Assembly (NCBI GenBank): GCA_018105865.1
Contig: CM030845.1
Coordinates: 8,674,890 to 8,738,889 of the forward strand
Source: Metaphire vulgaris
Taxonomy: Eukaryota > Annelida > Clitellata > Crassiclitellata > Megascolecidae
DNA length: 64,000 nucleotides
Direction: 5' to 3'
Shown here: positions 59,376 to 64,000 of the stretch, piece after piece
How the letters are laid out: every line of letters starts with the position of its first letter
Position numbering within the stretch: the stretch's first letter is position 1
Program-made: the position numbers and the translations under genes
The notes under the pieces: model-generated
The model's database searches: none
What the model was told of the DNA's origin: nothing
The model's input: the letters and a program-made list of their open reading frames with translations, nothing else

Positions 59376-59965
59376 TTTGAATGGATATATGTCGTGCTCA
59401 GTCTGTAGAATCTTGTTCTGTTCTCAGTAATTGTTGCAGTTCTCATCATTAGAGATGATTATAGACATGTCCAAATGATGAGCGATATCTTTAAGTATTT
59501 ACTAGGCTTGCTTCCATTAAAACATAGGCCTACATGCATCTACCTGTAAGCATATAATCATTTGAAATGTTTAAAATATGACAATAAAAACTGATTTCTT
59601 CTGTAATGACATGTTAAAATGTGGGATGCTAACTGGTATGGTCTCTGTTCTTCAATAGAATACCTGTTGTTGTTATTGTTGGTGCTTTGTATTTTGTAAA
59701 GGTATTAGCAAAAATTGAGGGCCCAACCCTTATACCTACCCCCTTCCCTATGGTAGCCTCTCAAAAAGTGGGGGTGCTCGAACCTAGAGGCCTAATAAAG
59801 AGGTTTGTGCCTATGTCCACAGCTGGACAGAAATATAAAGCATCTCTTTACTGTGTCTCTGGGAGTTTGGGTTTGTATGGTCAGTGGTGCCTTAATATGT
59901 CTTTATTCTTGTGATGCCATGATGAATTTTGACTTTGTTGTTTGATTGTGCTTTAACTGTTAACA
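59243..59965. repeat. Inverted segmental duplication, arm B
   Basis: Matches arm A in reverse through the coding end, TTTGCATTTTGAATGGATAT-like sequence, GGTTTGCTTGCATTAA-like and TTGAAATGTTTAAAATATGAC segments, and finally the GTATTTTGTAAAG to ATTGTGCTTTAACT part (arm A 56,160-56,460). Arm B lacks one of the two internal copies present in arm A. Confidence 0.8.
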
Positions 59966-60184
59966 GAATAAAATAATGAATTTTTATAAAAATCACATGC
60001 GGCCGCATGCTTTGTATGCGTTTTATGATGAGAAAACTGTCTGTTTGCATTGCTTATGATTTCCAGTTTTTTTCACTAATTTGCATTCGCTAGATGAGAA
60101 TCATGAGATGCTGGTCTGCACTCTGCAGCAGTGTTCACTTGCGACTGCTACCGCTGCTTCTGTTGATCATATGATTAGTTGATT

Positions 60185-60361
60185 ACTACTAAAACCGGAA
60201 GTAAACTCTGTAAATAATAAATATATCAGCCGATGCAGTATAGCAGGAGGCTAGCAGCAGCAACAGGAGGATGGTTATGGATATTTGGTCATGGACCCCT
60301 TATTTATTAATTTACCACAATTCTTGACACAGACAAGTGAAATTTGAGCGGATTCGACGCT
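60185..60361 (+). promoter_or_regulatory. Possible promoter with ETS-type site
   Basis: AAAACCGGAAGTAAAC at about 60,192-60,207 is a good ETS/GABP-type site, common in core promoters. It lies about 165 bp before a candidate start codon with a splice donor. Suggestive only. Confidence 0.3.
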
Positions 60362-60392
60362 ATGGATGTGACAGATGCTTCTATAACAGCAG
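60362..60392 (+). CDS. Candidate first coding exon (MDVTDASITA)
   Basis: ATGGATGTGACAGATGCTTC and on to GCAG, then a GTTAGT donor, giving ten codons and one extra base. I found no second exon downstream in the window, so the product is unknown. It could equally be chance. Confidence 0.25.
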
Positions 60393-60531
60393 GTTAGTCA
60401 ATCACAATGATTACTTAATTTAGTCTAGGAATAAGTACATAAGTAAAATTTCGTGAGTTTATATAGCGCGTTGTTAGGAGTACATCAGTAGCTGCATATT
60501 CTTAGGCACTTAGCTTCTCATAGAATAGCTA

Positions 60532-60614
60532 GGTAAAACCGTGGGACGCCATCTGAACCCCTTCCAGAAGGTCTATATTAAGAAGGGGTTCAGATGGCGT
60601 CCCACGGTTATACC
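60532..60614. mobile_element. 83-bp near-perfect hairpin flanked by 9-bp direct repeats
   Basis: Arms 60,537-60,564 and 60,582-60,609 are perfect 28-base complements with a 17-base loop; a further five base pairs with one mismatch extend the stem. GAATAGCTA flanks it on both sides (60,523-60,531 and 60,615-60,623), consistent with a 9-bp target duplication. Confidence 0.85.
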
Positions 60615-60719
60615 GAATAGCTATATGAAAGGTGAATGATTAGCCAGGCAATGGCAATAAATAAATAAATGAGTAATTTTGAAATGATGATCTCTTCTAA
60701 ATAATAAATTTTCTAAAAT

Positions 60720-61730
60720 AAGAAGATATTGTTTACTTGATATCAGTCAAAATTCTGTGCTCGGGCTCGGCCCTTTACTAAAATTCGTAAGCATGACAAC
60801 ATAAAACCTGTTCTTCACAAGTTATACTAGCAGCCTGTTGAACTGATTTATAAAACACTACAGTCCGGGTGACCTCAATGTTTGAAATCTGTGCTAGACT
60901 ACCCAAAACATTCTCATTCAACAAGGTTCGTTAATTCATTGTTAAATATAACTAGAACCAGTACTGAAATTGGTAAGAGAGCTTTCTCTATTTCTGGCCC
61001 AAAGACATGGAACTCACTTCCCACAGCTGTCAGATCTTCCAAAGAATTGAGTATTTTCCGATCTAGACTAAAAACTCATCTCTTTGAATTAGCATATCCT
61101 CCATAGCGCTGCCTCTTTTTATCACTTACTCATTCCTGGAATGACCTGGTCTCATGCTGGTGGATTTGAAGTACCATCGATTGATACCTTTAGAGTATTA
61201 TAAATGGTGCTATAAAAGTGCATGATTATTATTTATTATTACTACTTGCACTAACTTATTATAATAAAAATTTTATAATGACATCTTACATTTATTATAA
61301 TAGAATTTTTATAATGACATCATGTATTTACATCAAGATACATATTGATGAGAAATATGTACATTTTTGGTGTATTTTTTCCAACTACTTTGTTATTTTG
61401 TTTGTCTCAATGATTCCCATATTTGTTCTCACCATTTAATGTTTTAAATTGATTATACCAAAAGCTATCATTTTTGTTAATCAAATTGTCAATTTGCATT
61501 ATTGTTTTTTTGCAAATATTATTATTTATTGGTGTTTAACTTTAACTATTTAATCTTAAGCAAATCTGAACTTTGTAATATGAATTGTGTTGGAAAATAA
61601 ACAACAGCAACCACAACAAATGGTCAATGTATCAGAATGGCAGTGAGGCTAGGTTGTAAATAACTGGTTGCTCTGATGCTACTGATAAGGCTCTATATAA
61701 AGTCACGAGATTTTACTTACTTACTGGGTT
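60720..61730 (+). mobile_element. CR1/L2-like LINE C-terminus and 3' UTR
   Basis: The frame at 60,882-61,106 ends KRAFSISGPKTWNSLPTAVR, then SRLKTHLFELAYPP, the same ending as at 43.6-44.7 kb. The 3' part ends GGCTCTATATAAAGTCACGA and TTTTACTTACTTACT near 61,730. Confidence 0.8.
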
Positions 61731-61825
61731 GGGTTGCATTTATGGTTAAGGTGGGCTTATGTAGTGGTAATGGTTTTCAACACAGGAAAATATCTTTTAC
61801 ATGAATTTACATCATATAAAATCCA

Positions 61826-61878
<53 letters not shown>

Positions 61879-61879
61879 C
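61826..61879. repeat. (ATT)n microsatellite
   Basis: About 54 bp of ATT repeats. Confidence 0.9.
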
Positions 61880-62105
61880 TTTTGTTTTATCATTATATAC
61901 TGCTTCTATAAGTTGGTGATTTGAAACATTGCTGCACAGAGCCACAGATTGTGGATACACTGTACAGACATGGTTATTCTTTTCTTTAGGCCCCTGGTGG
62001 TTATTGAGTGATTGAGTGGCACTGGTTGTTGGGTGTGACCAGATTTCATTGAGAGAATGTTTTTGTACCTAACTACACGTACTCGGGTTTTTTCCAGACT
62101 TGGAG

Positions 62106-62290
62106 TCGAGGCCACAACTGTTGAGGCCAAGGCGAGGCCAAGGCCAGGAGGTCCGAGGCCAAGGCCAAGGCCAGGAGGTCCGAGGCCAAGGCCAAGGCCA
62201 GGAGGTCCGAGGCCAAGGCCAAGGCCAGCAGGTCCGAGGCCAAGGCCAAGGCCAGCAGGTCCGAAGTCAAGGCCAAGGCCAAGGCCAGCA
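62106..62290. repeat. 27-bp minisatellite (GAGGCCAAGGCC type)
   Basis: About six units of 27 bp, each GAGGCCAAGGCCAAGGCCAG followed by GAGGTCC or CAGGTCC. The frames across it give the repeating nine-residue RPRPRPGGP or LGLGLGPPG, which I regard as artefacts. Confidence 0.9.
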
Positions 62291-62843
62291 GATATTTGGC
62301 GTTTTGGCCAAATTTTTAGGTACATTTTGCCAAATTTTTGACAAATTTTTGGCACATTTTACATTTATTTATTTATTTGTTACATTATTTCTTCATTTCC
62401 TTGGAGCCACGCCCCTGCCCCAAATGACGCCCCCGTTAAACACGAAGTCATGAAATAATGCAGAAGTGTTAAACTCTACAGTTTAATCCACAGTTGGTTG
62501 CGTAGTTGGCAACTTGGAGGTTTAAGTTGAGGAGGGCCTACGAATATGAGAGTGCCCAAGGCCTACGAAGACCTTAAAACGGCCCTGCAGTAGCTACCTC
62601 AGTGGAAGGGATGTACATGGACAGTGGGGTAAAATCCACCCTTTCCCTGCAAATCGCGCGCTGATCAGGGCCAACACTCGATTTGGGCAGATTAAACGTC
62701 AAAATATTGAAATTTTGGGGGCCAAACAAGTGCTGGGACCCTACCCGATTTATTGGGTGCCCTGGCTCCTTATGGATTGGCGTCCATGGCAGTAAGGTCC
62801 AGTATCTACTACCAACCATGTTTTAAAAATAAAATTAAAATAC

Positions 62844-63034
62844 CTTTTGATGTTTTGTAGCTGTTTGCCAGTCTCGTGTTTTCTATCCAGATGTTTCTTG
62901 AACCCACTTGAAGTTCCTCGAGTTTCACTTATTATTTCGCGACAATGCTTGCATTTCGCGGACCACTTTCTTTCATTTATTATTTTGAAATCGGTGAAAG
63001 CAAACTTCAAAATGCTAGGCTCATTTGTGACCAT
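62844..63034 (-). CDS. BED-type zinc-finger exon
   Basis: ATG at 63,034 begins MVTNEPSILKFAFTDFKI; then KWSAKCKHCREIISE and GFKKHLDRKHETGK give a C-x2-C ... H-x4-H finger of the BED class, a DNA-binding module found at the N-terminus of hAT transposases and of host proteins derived from them. It ends in phase 2 at donor AAAAG/GTATTT. I found no following exon with an hAT catalytic or dimerisation domain within the window. Confidence 0.7.
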
Positions 63035-63560
63035 ATTCTTTGCTTGCGTATTTTTACTTACAAACTTTAATAGCAATAGGTACAGCAGAGATTGCTGTCA
63101 CTACGGCGCCGTTTCTTTTCCAGGTGCGACCAGTCTACAACCTCCTTAGCCTAAGCAGATGCAGCCTCGCAGGTGTCTCTGTTATACTTTAGAGACAATA
63201 AACCCCGGCCCCCTGTGAAGCCGACGCTGTCTAGAATGCAATTACTGCTCTAAAATAGACGCCATATATCCATTTAGGTTCAAGCCTTTTAATACTTTTA
63301 TTAGCAAGAAACCCAATTATCTGGTCCAAATGCCTACTTCAATCCTTGAGGCAATGTTCGCTTCAAACAATGGCAGCCTTGTCAATGCAAGCAACATAAT
63401 TACAAGCTACTAGAGCTAGCAGGAGTTCTCAGGGTCTACCGTTTGGATTGAACAGAGGACGTTTTGTTCAGGTATTATTCGTCACTTCCAACATTTTGAA
63501 TGCGCGATTTTCTTGTTTAATTCCATGGTGTGAGGGCTTGGCCTCCAGTACACAAGGCCG

Positions 63561-63745
63561 AGGACTTGTATCCCGAGGCCAAGGCCAAGGCCAAGGCCGA
63601 GGACTTGTACCCGAGGCCAAGGCCAAGGCCAAGGCCAGCAGGTCCGAGGCCAAGGCCAAGGCCGAGGACTTGTATCCCGAGGCCAAGGCCAAGGCCAGCG
63701 TCACTTGGCCTCGAGGCACCTCGAGGCCAAGGCCACGGCCTCGAG
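63561..63745. repeat. AAGGCC minisatellite, second array
   Basis: Units of GAGGCCAAGGCCAAGGCC alternate with GAGGACTTGTAYCC and AGCAGGTCC spacers, in the same direct orientation as the 62.1 kb array. The array closes with CTCGAGGCCAAGGCCACGGC before the right inverted end. Confidence 0.9.
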
Positions 63746-64000
63746 GACTCCAAGTCTGGTTTTTTCTGTTCAAAGGAACACTTATTTGAGTCACAGATGT
63801 TACTATTTTCATAAATTGTTGTGTTTTATGAGACTGGTTTCGTGTTGCTTTTATACCACGGACTAAGGATGTGGAATGAGTCATTTTATTCAGTCAACTT
63901 CTGTAGCGCCTTATCATAATGTGTAGAAGTACCAGCCGTCAATGACGCACATCTTATGCTCTCAGTAAATAGTGGTTGTATTAATTATTGATACCGGTAA

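Larger units (their letters stand above)
62094..63759. mobile_element. 1.67-kb element with inverted ends, two minisatellites and a BED exon
   Basis: The left end CCAGACTTGGAGTC (62,094) is the inverse of the right end GACTCCAAGTCTGG (to 63,759). Both junctions show GGTTTTTT, a possible 8-bp target duplication overlapping the ends. Minisatellites lie just inside each end, and a BED zinc-finger exon lies between them on the minus strand. BED fingers start many hAT transposases, so this may be a decayed or internally deleted hAT element; a host-gene exon is the alternative. Confidence 0.5.

Noticed and set aside
62057..62453. Repetitive RPRPRPGGP and QGQGQEVRG frames
   Set aside because: The array is open in several frames on both strands because the unit is 27 bp; no start context or conserved flank supports a protein.

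Overview
This 64 kb window is nuclear DNA from an animal, most likely a marine invertebrate. It is AT-rich and sparsely coding, with spliced genes, many microsatellites, and many short DNA-transposon, SINE and LINE remnants. I cannot fix the phylum from sequence alone. The proteins belong to broad metazoan families: a peptide-receptor-like class A GPCR, an ephexin-type RhoGEF and a TMEM121-family membrane protein.

Layout. Positions 1-240 are the right part of a short transposon. Positions 301-1518 (minus strand) hold a GC-rich single-exon GPCR of 405 residues. From 1.6 to 26.7 kb I see no convincing host gene. This stretch is filled with non-autonomous hAT-like elements (many with exact 8-bp target-site duplications), LINE 3' ends, a tRNA-derived SINE, and long CT, TA, GAA and GAT microsatellites. 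From 26,747 to 52,098 (minus strand) lies one large gene. I could assemble 19 coding exons with matching splice phases into an open frame of about 1,335 residues: a long proline-rich N-terminal half, then DH, PH and SH3 domains, the architecture of the ephexin family of Rho guanine-nucleotide exchange factors. Its 5' end is not resolved. Its introns carry further SINE, LINE and hAT copies. Upstream on the same strand, 56,943-57,944 encodes a 333-residue multipass protein of the TMEM121 family. Its 3' end and 3' flank are duplicated in inverted orientation at about 59,243-59,965. The last 4 kb holds a possible plus-strand promoter and first exon near 60.2-60.4 kb, a perfect 28-bp-arm hairpin element, a CR1/L2-like LINE 3' end, and a 1.67 kb element with inverted ends, two AAGGCC-type minisatellites and a BED zinc-finger exon.

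The RhoGEF (cytoplasmic, activating Rho-family GTPases, expected to be controlled by tyrosine kinases and SH3 partners), the GPCR (plasma membrane) and the TMEM121-like protein need not act together; animal genes are not in operons. The points most worth following are: a 51-bp in-frame tandem duplication that copies the 3' splice site of the first SH3 exon; strong over-representation of the palindromic octamers TAGGCCTA and TACCGGTA; a short motif (about GATGACCTTTTTTGCTTGTCA) shared by several otherwise different repeats; and the 1.67 kb BED/minisatellite element.
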